From: Nitrospinia bacterium
Lineage (GTDB): Bacteria; Nitrospinota; Nitrospinia; Nitrospinales; JAJDAT01
Direction of reading: 5' to 3'
DNA length: 48,644 nt
Assembly (NCBI GenBank): GCA_029261715.1
Contig: JAJDAT010000042.1
Span: 1 to 48,644 of the forward strand
Positions 26,956-34,463 of the stretch are shown piece by piece (position 1 is the stretch's first letter; every line of letters begins with the position of its first letter). Position numbers and translations under genes: made by a program. The notes under the pieces are model-generated. The model saw nothing but the letters and a program-made list of their open reading frames with translations, was not told where the DNA came from and made no database searches.

Positions 26956-27321
26956 ATGGGAAGCTCCTTACTTAAATTGATTTGATTTATTTTACTTGAT
27001 AAGCGGGTTGAAAAACAAATTTCAAACTTTAACGAGAATCGAAATTTTGATATGAAACTATGGGTATGATTAATCGTTTACTTGGTTTGATTGTGGTTGT
27101 AAAATTTAATAAAGAAATTAAGAAGATTTCTCAAAAATCGAACTTGCCAAAAGCTTAGTCCTTAAAATTAAGTACTAATCGATAGCAAATTCGGCAATAG
27201 TCTAATTCTCTAAAGATATTTTTAGAATAATCTTCCCTTTTGAAGTGGAGTTAGGCTTACGGGCGCTAATCATATAAACTGCCTGCCTTTAGATAAAATG
27301 ATCATATTTCCTGGAGGAATC
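26956..27321. other. 366-base intergenic region between divergent genes
   Basis: AT-rich and non-coding as far as I can see; it should carry promoters for the methyltransferase (minus) and the DUF1566 gene (plus). TATAAA at 27273 is a possible -10, but no good -35 is at the right distance. Confidence 0.5.
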
Positions 27322-27855
27322 ATGAGTTTGCGTAAGGTCTTATTTTTGGTCGCAATGTTATTTGTATTTTTAGGCTATTTGGGCGCGCAAGAAGTTTTCG
27401 CGGCAAAAGAACGCAAACCTGTTTCTAAATCTTCAGATCAGCGATTTTCTGATTATGGGGATGGGACTATCTTAGACTCCAAGACTGGTTTAATGTGGAT
27501 GAAAAAAGATTACTGGTTGTTAGAGGGAAGGCATTTAAATTGGTATAAGGCCAAAGAGTTTTTACAAAAAGTGAACCATAAAAAATATTTTGGCTATTCA
27601 GACTGGAGATTGCCGACGCCAGATGAAGCTATAACTCTTTACGAACGGCGAAAACGTAATAGAGATAAGGATGGCGACTATTTTTTTATTGATCGAATTT
27701 TTCCAAAGGGATCCGGTTGGAGCACCTGGACAAGTAAGGAAAAAGGACAACAAGCAGTCGTTATTTCTTATAAAGACCAAGGCGGCAGAGAGTTCCAAGA
27801 TAAAATTAATGGTCCCGACGCTTTTTTAAGGTTAGTTCGAGATCCTAAAAAATAG
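27322..27855 (+). CDS. Secreted DUF1566 (Lcl C-terminal domain) protein
   Basis: 177 residues. Signal peptide about 1-28 (VLFLVAMLFVFLGYLGAQEVFA, AxA-like end). The mature part carries the DUF1566 marks: FSDYGDGTILDSKTGLMWMK (about 41-60), LNWYKAKEFLQKV and YSDWRLPTPDEAITLY (about 91-106). The family is found in secreted and surface proteins, with no fixed function. The start at 27322 is chosen over the ATG at 27298 because GGAGG sits four bases before it. It lies 29 bases before the first cytochrome gene and may be co-transcribed with it. Confidence 0.88.
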   Translation: MSLRKVLFLVAMLFVFLGYLGAQEVFAAKERKPVSKSSDQRFSDYGDGTILDSKTGLMWMKKDYWLLEGRHLNWYKAKEFLQKVNHKKYFGYSDWRLPTPDEAITLYERRKRNRDKDGDYFFIDRIFPKGSGWSTWTSKEKGQQAVVISYKDQGGREFQDKINGPDAFLRLVRDPKK

Positions 27856-27884
27856 AACGATACCAAGTTTTGCGCGAGCCGATT

Positions 27885-28301
27885 ATGAAATGGACCCTGA
27901 TTTTGTCATTAATATTGATTTCCATAAGTGATGTTTATGCATTCCATCCAGATATTTATCAGCCCAGAGTTCCCAAAGAAATTTTAGAAGACACTCAAGA
28001 TATCGACAATCCTTTTGAGGAAATTCCAGGAGCTTTAGAAAAAGGAAAGAAGATTTATTTCGGCAAAGGACTTTGCGTTACTTGCCATAGTAACAATGGA
28101 AAAGGAGTCAGGCTTCCTGGGCACTCGCCAAGAGATTTTACCGATGAAAAGTGGCAAGATATCCGATCTGATGGAGAACTTATGTGGGTTTTAAAAAATG
28201 GAAGCCCAGGAACAGGTATGCCCGTGCGTGTGGGGAAAGTAATTACAGAAGAAGAAGGTTGGCAGGTCATCCTATTTATTAGACAGTTTAACGCGAAGTA
28301 A
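27885..28301 (+). CDS. Monohaem c-type cytochrome
   Basis: 138 residues. Signal peptide about 1-20 (ILSLILISISDVYA). One haem c site, CVTCHSNNGKG (about 66-70), and a likely axial Met in GSPGTGMPVRVG near 110. Periplasmic electron carrier or small subunit of a respiratory complex. It differs from the three cytochromes downstream in lacking their CPQ and PRNF-C elements. The ATG at 27885 is preferred over the TTG at 27870 since MKWTLIL is a regular signal-peptide start. Confidence 0.92.
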   Translation: MKWTLILSLILISISDVYAFHPDIYQPRVPKEILEDTQDIDNPFEEIPGALEKGKKIYFGKGLCVTCHSNNGKGVRLPGHSPRDFTDEKWQDIRSDGELMWVLKNGSPGTGMPVRVGKVITEEEGWQVILFIRQFNAK

Positions 28302-28416
28302 ACAATCATTATGAGGTCTAATTAGTCATATTTTTGTTTTGATATCGGCGGCAATTTTTAACTTTAATGTTTCCCTCTTGCGATTAGAGAAAAATTTTTA
28401 CGAGGTTTTTCAATAA

Positions 28417-29052
28417 ATGAATACTGTTTTTCAACCCACTTCCAAAAAATATTTGATTTGTTTTTTGGCTATGTTGTGTTTTTTGTTTTTTTCACTATTA
28501 AAAAACTCGATGGCAGAAATCCAAGTAGCGCCAAAGATTCAGGAGACTTCGAAATACCTCTGTTCGCCAACCAATATTTTTTGTAGTAAATCACAATTGA
28601 TGATGGCTTTTAAACGCGATCGTTCTCAAAGGTTGTTGCACGGTAAAGGAAGAAGAGGTTCAGGGTTTTGTCCACAGGCAAGATCCACCCCCCCTGCCCC
28701 AGATGAATATTTAAAAATGAAAAACCCATTAGGGTCAACTAGAGATATTGTTGAGAAAGGTAAAGCTTTATTTCAATACGAAGCTCAACCAACGGCTTGT
28801 AAGGTTTGTCATGGTTCCTTAGGAAATGGTTTGGGGATAATGCCCAGCCTTAATCCAAAGCCAAGAAACTTTACATGTAAAAAGACAATGGGAGAAGTAT
28901 CAGACGGTCAAATGTTTTATATTATTACTCATGGTTCCCAAGGAACGGCTATGCCAGCTTTTTTATCGCTTTCAGACGATCAAGTATGGCAGTTGATTAC
29001 TTATATAAGAAGTTTATCGAAAGATAAATCGCGGTTGAGAAGGAGGCGTTAA
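28417..29052 (+). CDS. Monohaem c-type cytochrome, tandem paralogue 1
   Basis: 211 residues. Residues about 11-34 are a hydrophobic signal sequence or anchor (YLICFLAMLCFLFFSLL). It has a longer N-terminal extension than its paralogues, including CSPTNIFCSKSQL. The shared core begins FCPQARSTPPAPDEYLKMKNPL, then ACKVCHGSLGNG (haem c, about 128-132), PKPRNFTCKKTM, SDGQMFYIITHGSQGTAMP (axial Met) and DQVWQLITYIRSL. A basic tail, SRLRRRR, ends it. The stop overlaps the next start (TAATG). Likely periplasmic electron transfer. Confidence 0.92.
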   Translation: MNTVFQPTSKKYLICFLAMLCFLFFSLLKNSMAEIQVAPKIQETSKYLCSPTNIFCSKSQLMMAFKRDRSQRLLHGKGRRGSGFCPQARSTPPAPDEYLKMKNPLGSTRDIVEKGKALFQYEAQPTACKVCHGSLGNGLGIMPSLNPKPRNFTCKKTMGEVSDGQMFYIITHGSQGTAMPAFLSLSDDQVWQLITYIRSLSKDKSRLRRRR

Positions 29053-29516
29053 TGAAACTTGTATATTATAAGAAGAAACTTCTTAATATTTGTAACTGGT
29101 TTGCTCTATCCATTGCATGCTGTGTGATGACCCCTGTTAGTGTTTTTTCTCAAGATTGCCCGCAACCTAGAAATATTAAATCTGCTCCAGAAACATATTT
29201 GAAAATGACGAGTCCTTTAAAATCGTCTCCTAATGATATATCCGAAGGCCGTGATTTGTATATGGAAATGACAGAGTCCCTTGCCTGCGTCCATTGCCAC
29301 GGACCGAAAGGAGATGGTAAAGGAGAATTAGGAATTGATATTGAACCTCCTCCCAGGAACTTTACCTGCGCTGAAACGATGAAAACTATTTCAGATGGAC
29401 AAATGTTTTGGGTGATGAAGAGTGGGTCTCCAAATCAGCTTATGCCAGGCTATGGTGGTTTAGCGGATGAAGCGCTTTGGAAGATTATCTCTTTCGTTCG
29501 AACCTTTGCTAAATAG
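29052..29516 (+). CDS. Monohaem c-type cytochrome, tandem paralogue 2
   Basis: 154 residues. Signal peptide about 1-34. The core repeats that of its neighbours: DCPQPRNIKSAPETYLKMTSPL, then ACVHCHGPKGDGKGE (haem c), PPPRNFTCAETMKTISDGQ and a proposed axial Met in NQLMPGYGG, where the usual GTAMP of the paralogues is replaced. It overlaps the preceding stop by one base and is followed six bases later by paralogue 3, so translation is probably coupled. Confidence 0.92.
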   Translation: MKLVYYKKKLLNICNWFALSIACCVMTPVSVFSQDCPQPRNIKSAPETYLKMTSPLKSSPNDISEGRDLYMEMTESLACVHCHGPKGDGKGELGIDIEPPPRNFTCAETMKTISDGQMFWVMKSGSPNQLMPGYGGLADEALWKIISFVRTFAK

Positions 29517-29522
29517 GAGCGA

Positions 29523-30041
29523 ATGGCGCGTGTATTAATTTGGATAGTTTTGGTAGCTTTTGGAGAGTTTTTATTCAGTCTCCCAGCTATTTCTAAGCCA
29601 ATAAATCCAGAAGCAGGGAAATCTAATTTTTTAGACGTGAAAGAAAAGGCTAAATTGGTATTTGCGGGATTAGGTATTTGTCCGCAAAACCGTAATACAC
29701 GTCAAGCCCCCAACTCGTATTTAGAAAAGACCAACCCTGTTCTAAAAAACGCAGAAAATTTAAAAGCTGGCGAGATTCTTTACCAGGAAAAAGCAAAACC
29801 AACAGCTTGTCGCTTATGTCACGGCTACCGTGGTAGTGGAAATGGTCGTTTATCTATGAGGTTAGATCCTCCCCCAAGAAACTTTTCATGCGCTCAAACG
29901 ATGAAGACGCTTTCAGACGGTCAATTATTTTGGATTATTAAGAGGGGGTCTAGAGGGACCGCTATGCCGGTTCACGAGAGTCATTTAACCGATAAACAAA
30001 TTTGGCAACTAATTCGTTATATTCGAAGCTTTGTAAAATAA
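29523..30041 (+). CDS. Monohaem c-type cytochrome, tandem paralogue 3
   Basis: 172 residues. Signal peptide about 1-25 (VLIWIVLVAFGEFLFSLPAIS). Core: ICPQNRNTRQAPNSYLEKTNPV, ACRLCHGYRGSGNG (haem c, about 97-101), PPPRNFSCAQTMKTLSDGQLFW, GTAMP (axial Met) and DKQIWQLIRYIRSF. AGGAG lies directly upstream of the ATG. It closes the cytochrome cluster. The three paralogues look like a local duplication followed by divergence outside the conserved blocks. Confidence 0.92.
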   Translation: MARVLIWIVLVAFGEFLFSLPAISKPINPEAGKSNFLDVKEKAKLVFAGLGICPQNRNTRQAPNSYLEKTNPVLKNAENLKAGEILYQEKAKPTACRLCHGYRGSGNGRLSMRLDPPPRNFSCAQTMKTLSDGQLFWIIKRGSRGTAMPVHESHLTDKQIWQLIRYIRSFVK

Positions 30042-30089
30042 TTGGTTTAAGTTCTAACTAAACGAGGAGTAGACGAATAGGATAAATTC

Positions 30090-30341
30090 TTAAATGTTGG
30101 AGAAAAATAAAAAAACGCCACCTAAAGCAAAACCAGATCCTAATAGAGTCAAAGTTGTTCCCCAACCAGTAATCGAATAAGTTGATTCTTCTTTGCCCTC
30201 TGCTTTTTGGCGGATCATAAAGCGAGGATCAGCCATTTGTTCTCTTCGCTTATTTTCTAGTTTATTGCACATACTTAATAAAAATAAACCCAGCGCTGCT
30301 AGCGCTATTCCCATTAATTGTTTTGAATTAATAAGATCCAT
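30090..30341 (-). CDS. Small two-helix membrane protein, unknown
   Basis: 83 residues. Two hydrophobic helices (about 9-25, MGIALAALGLFLLSMC; about 61-81, LTLLGSGFALGGVFLFF) flank a charged loop with NKLENKRREQMADPRF. No family recognised. It has an ATG start with only a weak ribosome-binding site (GGTAAAG). It is convergent with the cytochromes. The amphipathic layout and sensible composition make it more likely a gene than a chance frame. Confidence 0.6.
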   Translation of the reverse strand: MDLINSKQLMGIALAALGLFLLSMCNKLENKRREQMADPRFMIRQKAEGKEESTYSITGWGTTLTLLGSGFALGGVFLFFSNI

Positions 30342-30463
30342 AATCTTTACCCATATTTGGTTGAAGAATTACATACAGTATACTTGTTTAAACGGAATAA
30401 AAAGAAAAAAACTTTAAGGTAGATTTCTAGTTCTCAAAATTTTCGAAAATTTCGCTATTCGGA

Positions 30464-30868
30464 CTATTCTAGTAACTTTTTTACAAGATTCTTTGGCAAG
30501 TAAGAGCATTTGATTTTGCATTCAAAAATTCGAAAAATAGACCAACCTTTTTTCTTCAAAATTTTGTTCACTTCTTTATCGCGTTTTTGATTTCTCGCTA
30601 TTTTTGCGTCCCAGTATTCTGCATTAGATTTTGGGGAAATGTTCCTACAATTATGGCCATGCCAGAAACATCCATCAGCAAATACGGCAACTTTGTGTTT
30701 TAGAAATACAAAGTCTGGTTTACCAAAAATAGGATAGTTTCTTCTCCATCCCTTTAACTTTTTATCTTTAAAAAGATTGATGAGCTTTCCTTCAGTTGAT
30801 TTATTTCCTTTTGACTTAACGGCTCGCATTATGTTTGAGCGGACTTCTTTAGTAAAAGTGTCGGTCAT
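30464..30868 (-). CDS. vsr: Very short patch repair endonuclease (Vsr)
   Basis: 134 residues. Vsr nicks DNA 5' to T in T:G mismatches that arise when 5-methylcytosine deaminates. Evidence: RSNIMRAVKSKGNKSTEGKL (about 10-29), GKPDFVFLKHKVAVFADGCFWHGHNC (about 49-74) with the catalytic Asp and zinc/active-site His residues, and KIARNQKRDKEVNKIL. It lies 28 bases downstream of a cytosine-5 methyltransferase on the same strand, the usual partner that creates its substrate. Confidence 0.96.
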   Translation of the reverse strand: MTDTFTKEVRSNIMRAVKSKGNKSTEGKLINLFKDKKLKGWRRNYPIFGKPDFVFLKHKVAVFADGCFWHGHNCRNISPKSNAEYWDAKIARNQKRDKEVNKILKKKGWSIFRIFECKIKCSYLPKNLVKKLLE

Positions 30869-30896
30869 TATATTAGAGGAAAAGCAGAGGTATTAG

Positions 30897-31877
30897 TTAT
30901 TGAGCTAAGTTCGTAATGTGGCGCGATGAAACAGCTTGAAGGACATTGGGCAGAATTTTTTCAATGAGTGATTCTACTACGGGGATGGAAATGGTATTGC
31001 CTGTTTGTTTTTTTAATTGGCTATCGGAAACTACTATTTGAAACCAATCAGGAAACCCCTGCAATCGCAGAAATTCCCTTGGAGTTAATCTACGTTGGCC
31101 GTCTACTAATAAGTAATTATGCGAGGCTCCAGACCTTAGAGCGCATGAATAAGGGTATGAAGTTATATTGCCTGATTTGTTTTCATGCCATATTGAAGGA
31201 TAAATCTTAGGTTTGTGCTTTTCTAATCGCTTAATTCGTACGTTTTCAGAAACATAATATTTTTGAGAAACAGATTGTTCTAAAATTTGGCTGAGAGGTA
31301 AAGGTTTTTTGTCGCCTTTTGGAAAAACATCGTTATTCGGAGTGTCTAAGAGGCCAATAATAAAAACTCGCTCTCGTTTCTGTGGTAGTCCGAAGTCTAA
31401 AGCGTTCAAAACTTTATAATCCACCCAGTAGCCAAGGTTGGACAAGGAATCTAAAATTTTATCTAGAGTTCTTCCCATATTATGACCGACTAAGCGCTTT
31501 ACATTTTCTAGAATAAACCCGGAAGGACGTTTTGCTTCAAGTACTCTTAGGATTTCAAAAAATAAAGTTCCTCTAGCGTCTTCAAACCCATTTCCTTTAC
31601 CGATGATGCTAAATGGTTGGCATGGGAAGCCAGCAAAAAGCAGATCGTGCTCTGGGAAATCTTCCGACAAGATTTGTTTAATATCGCCTTTTGGGTTTTC
31701 GCCAAAATTTGCAAAATAGCTATTGCGCGCAGGTTGGTCAATATCGCAAGAGAAAACGCATTGGCCATTTATTTTATATTTTTGAAAAATATTTTTTGCC
31801 GCAATGCGAAACCCTCCTATTCCGCAGAATAGGTCTATAAATTTGAGTTCCAAATTGTTTGTGTTTGATCCAATCAT
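30897..31877 (-). CDS. DNA (cytosine-5)-methyltransferase
   Basis: 326 residues. It methylates cytosine C5 in a specific DNA sequence. Motifs in order: I, FIDLFCGIGGFRIA (about 12-25); IV, FAGFPCQPFSIIGKG with the catalytic Cys (about 76-90); VI, GFILENVKRL (about 115); VIII, QKRERVFIIG; target-recognition region about 185-265; IX, RRLTPREFLRLQGFP; X, QTGNTISIPVVESL. The sequence recognised is unknown. Paired with vsr. No restriction endonuclease gene is evident in the flanks, so it may be a solitary methylase or the remnant of a restriction-modification system. Confidence 0.96.
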   Translation of the reverse strand: MIGSNTNNLELKFIDLFCGIGGFRIAAKNIFQKYKINGQCVFSCDIDQPARNSYFANFGENPKGDIKQILSEDFPEHDLLFAGFPCQPFSIIGKGNGFEDARGTLFFEILRVLEAKRPSGFILENVKRLVGHNMGRTLDKILDSLSNLGYWVDYKVLNALDFGLPQKRERVFIIGLLDTPNNDVFPKGDKKPLPLSQILEQSVSQKYYVSENVRIKRLEKHKPKIYPSIWHENKSGNITSYPYSCALRSGASHNYLLVDGQRRLTPREFLRLQGFPDWFQIVVSDSQLKKQTGNTISIPVVESLIEKILPNVLQAVSSRHITNLAQ

Positions 31878-31900
31878 AAAATGAATTTTAGAAAATACGA

Positions 31901-33553
31901 TTATAGTCCTTTAATTGCTTTTCCGGCGGGATACTCCACTTGATAATCAATTCGTACAGTTTTCTTTTCGTTAGGTTTTAAATTAATTTCCCAAGTGATG
32001 ATGTTTTTTTCATCTACTTTTTTGGGAGTAGGAGAAATATCGTTGGTTTTTACTTCGATGTTTTCGTGATATGAAAGCGGTAATTGATCTTTCAGGGTCA
32101 ATAGTATTTCGCTTTTTTTAAAGTTTTCAAGTTGTATCTCGTAAATATAACGGAGACGATCTTTTTTATCGAAGAGCCCCTCTTCTCCCCCTTCTTTACG
32201 GATTAATTTTCTTTCAACCTTTATACCCTCGTCTGCTCCTAAACCAAGTTTAAGTTCCTGTTTTGGCGCAGTCTGGTTCATCCAAACTGTTCCTACAAAA
32301 CTTTTATTGAGGTAAATCCATCCCCTACCTTGTAAGAAATGAAATGGACTTTTATTGATGGTTTTGGAGTTTAAGTAAACAAAAGCTGATCTTTTAGGAA
32401 TGCTAATATAGTTTAAGTCGATTGGAAATTTTTTTTCTACGATGGTTGATCTATGATCAGAAACTCCTGAAGGAATTGTTTGTTTGTCTAGTAGCGTATA
32501 AATTAGAGATGTCCCTGTTTCCGTTACAGCTGCCGAAGCGCTCATCATCGGGATGGATTCCATTGCGGCCATAGAGTCCATGGCCATAGGTGCATTTAAC
32601 ATTTTTCTTTGAAGTTTTCGTGTTTGTGGAGGCGGAGGTAAAAAATCGACTACCCAGGGTGAAAGATTAGGAGGCGCTCCTCCCAGTGATGGTCGACCTG
32701 TTGATAGTTCCATTTTTACATTTTTCCAGTCTTCTCCAGTTCGTTGGATTATTTCACCTTGATACAAAACGGTTAAGCTCTTTTTTTCAGTATCAGCCGA
32801 AAGTTGATAAACTGGCTTCCAACGGGTATTTGAAACCTGGTAAGTTATTTCAATATCTGAAATCGATTCTGATGGGCTTTTCCAGTCTAAGATTACACGG
32901 TGAGAGGTTTTTTTGATTCCTGATTGTAGGTCTTGTAACTTTTTCTTTGCCGCCTTCAACTGCTTTCCAATTTGGGTGAGGCCATCTTCGGCTTTTCTTC
33001 GTTCTTGATGTAATTGAGTTCCTTTTGTGGAAACAAAACTTAATGTTTGATCCCAATCTTTTGGCCCTGTTTGATCATTGCCAATCCTGTTTGAGTATGA
33101 TTTGCCTTTTTCTGATTCTGAGTTGACTAGTAGGCTGATAAAATCTAATTGGAGATCTAGGGTTTTTAAAAGATCTTGAGTGGTTCTTAATTCTTTTTCG
33201 ATCAACTGAACAATTTTTTCTTGTTTAGTAATTTCGGCGCTCAGGAAATTTCCTCCATAATCTCGACTTGTTTTTACGTTTACAAGACGGGAAGGAGAAT
33301 TGCCTATTAGCGATACTCGAACTGAATTAGGACGAACTGAATCTGGTAATGGACCCACAGAAAATTGTGATTTCCCTGCGGAGATTTTTCGTTGAACAAA
33401 GCGGGTTACTTCTGCGCGGTCCGTGTAAAGGCGAACCTTAGAAATTTTTCCAGGAACGACGTCTGCGGAAAAACCAAACGTAGGTAATAAGCTAACAAAT
33501 GTAGCGCAAGCCAGAACGAAAAGATTTTTTCTGATGAAAAGATTAGTGGACAT
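31901..33553 (-). CDS. MuiA-type (DUF4140/DUF4139) secreted protein
   Basis: 550 residues. Signal peptide about 1-29 (FVLACATFVSLLPTFGFSA). DUF4140 follows with VRLYTDRAEVTRFVQRKI, then a coiled-coil segment (about 100-210), then DUF4139 with VILDWKSPSE.., ITYQVSNTRWKPVYQLSAD, GEDWKNVKMELSTGRPSLGG and a C-terminal NEKKTVRIDYQVEYPAG. The family is known as mucoidy inhibitor A-like; its biochemical role is not established. A glycine/proline/Met-rich linker (about 295-335) includes APMAMDSMAAMESIPMMSAS. It ends 23 bases before the methyltransferase gene. Confidence 0.9.
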   Translation of the reverse strand: MSTNLFIRKNLFVLACATFVSLLPTFGFSADVVPGKISKVRLYTDRAEVTRFVQRKISAGKSQFSVGPLPDSVRPNSVRVSLIGNSPSRLVNVKTSRDYGGNFLSAEITKQEKIVQLIEKELRTTQDLLKTLDLQLDFISLLVNSESEKGKSYSNRIGNDQTGPKDWDQTLSFVSTKGTQLHQERRKAEDGLTQIGKQLKAAKKKLQDLQSGIKKTSHRVILDWKSPSESISDIEITYQVSNTRWKPVYQLSADTEKKSLTVLYQGEIIQRTGEDWKNVKMELSTGRPSLGGAPPNLSPWVVDFLPPPPQTRKLQRKMLNAPMAMDSMAAMESIPMMSASAAVTETGTSLIYTLLDKQTIPSGVSDHRSTIVEKKFPIDLNYISIPKRSAFVYLNSKTINKSPFHFLQGRGWIYLNKSFVGTVWMNQTAPKQELKLGLGADEGIKVERKLIRKEGGEEGLFDKKDRLRYIYEIQLENFKKSEILLTLKDQLPLSYHENIEVKTNDISPTPKKVDEKNIITWEINLKPNEKKTVRIDYQVEYPAGKAIKGL

Positions 33554-33701
33554 TTAAACACCGTTCCTTGGATGGAATTCTATTAATAATTCTTCTTAGA
33601 TAGTTTAACCGTGTTCTAAAGGTTTTAAAACTCCAATTTGTCGTAAGTTTTAGGTGAAAGTGCTTGCTCTAACTTGTTGATTAAGTTAACCTTGTTTTGT
33701 T

Positions 33702-34463
33702 GTGGCTGAAAGTGAAATTATGATTGAACAACGCAAAGAGGGTTATCGTTTTTCTGTTGAGCCGTTTTTATTGGCTGATTTTGCGAACGTTTCTTCTGGG
33801 ATTGAGGTTTTAGATATAGGGACGGGTTCAGGAATTATTCCCATTCTTATCTCCAAAAAAAAGCCTGGTTTAAAAATTACTGCTGTCGAAATACAAAAGT
33901 TGTTAAGCGATCTTGCTTTGGAAAATATTCAATCTGCTAGTTTATCGGCTTTTATTGAGGTGATTTGTGGTGATTATTTAGAAGTTTCACAAAACCTTCA
34001 GACAAGCTCATTTGATATGGTTTTGAGTAATCCTCCATATAGGAAACTAAATAGCGGTCGAGTTAATCCCAATCCAGTTAAAGCGATTGCGCGTCATGAG
34101 ATTAAATTAAATCTCCATAATCTTATTGAAGCTTCTTTTCGGTTGTTAAAACCTAATGGAAGAATTGTTTTATCCTATCCAATGTCTCGGAAGAGCGAAG
34201 TCTTAGAAGTTTTGAGTCGTTCAAAATTAGTCCCAACAAGGTTGAGAGATGTATACGGTTGCCCCGGAGCGATTGCTAAATTTTTTTTAGTTGAAGCTGA
34301 AAAAATAGAAGTCGACTCTTCGCTAGAAGAGGATTCTATATATATTTATAAATCGGACGGATCTTATTCAGAAAATATGGAACAGATTTATGCTTCCTTT
34401 GATCATCCTTTCCGGTCCCACAGGGTCGGGCAAAAGCGCGACAGCTCTGGAGTTGGCCGATAA
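33702..34463 (+). CDS. tRNA1(Val) (adenine-37-N6)-methyltransferase-like (TrmN6/YfiC family)
   Basis: 253 residues. Likely N6-adenine methylation of tRNA or rRNA. Evidence: QRKEGYRFSVEPFLLADF (about 11-28), motif I VLDIGTGSGIIPILISKK (about 37-54), and the amino-methyltransferase NPPY at about 110-113. The GTG start has no clear Shine-Dalgarno. Its last 74 bases overlap the start of miaA in another frame, and the C-terminal 25 residues encoded there (EQIYASFDHPFRSHRVGQKR) look unlike a conserved tail. Both overlapping genes modify tRNA position 37 in the usual families. Confidence 0.88.
   Translation: MAESEIMIEQRKEGYRFSVEPFLLADFANVSSGIEVLDIGTGSGIIPILISKKKPGLKITAVEIQKLLSDLALENIQSASLSAFIEVICGDYLEVSQNLQTSSFDMVLSNPPYRKLNSGRVNPNPVKAIARHEIKLNLHNLIEASFRLLKPNGRIVLSYPMSRKSEVLEVLSRSKLVPTRLRDVYGCPGAIAKFFLVEAEKIEVDSSLEEDSIYIYKSDGSYSENMEQIYASFDHPFRSHRVGQKRDSSGVGR

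Noticed and set aside
30090-31877. A defence island around vsr and the cytosine methyltransferase
   Set aside because: Neighbours (small membrane protein, cytochromes, MuiA-type protein) are not recognisable defence genes.
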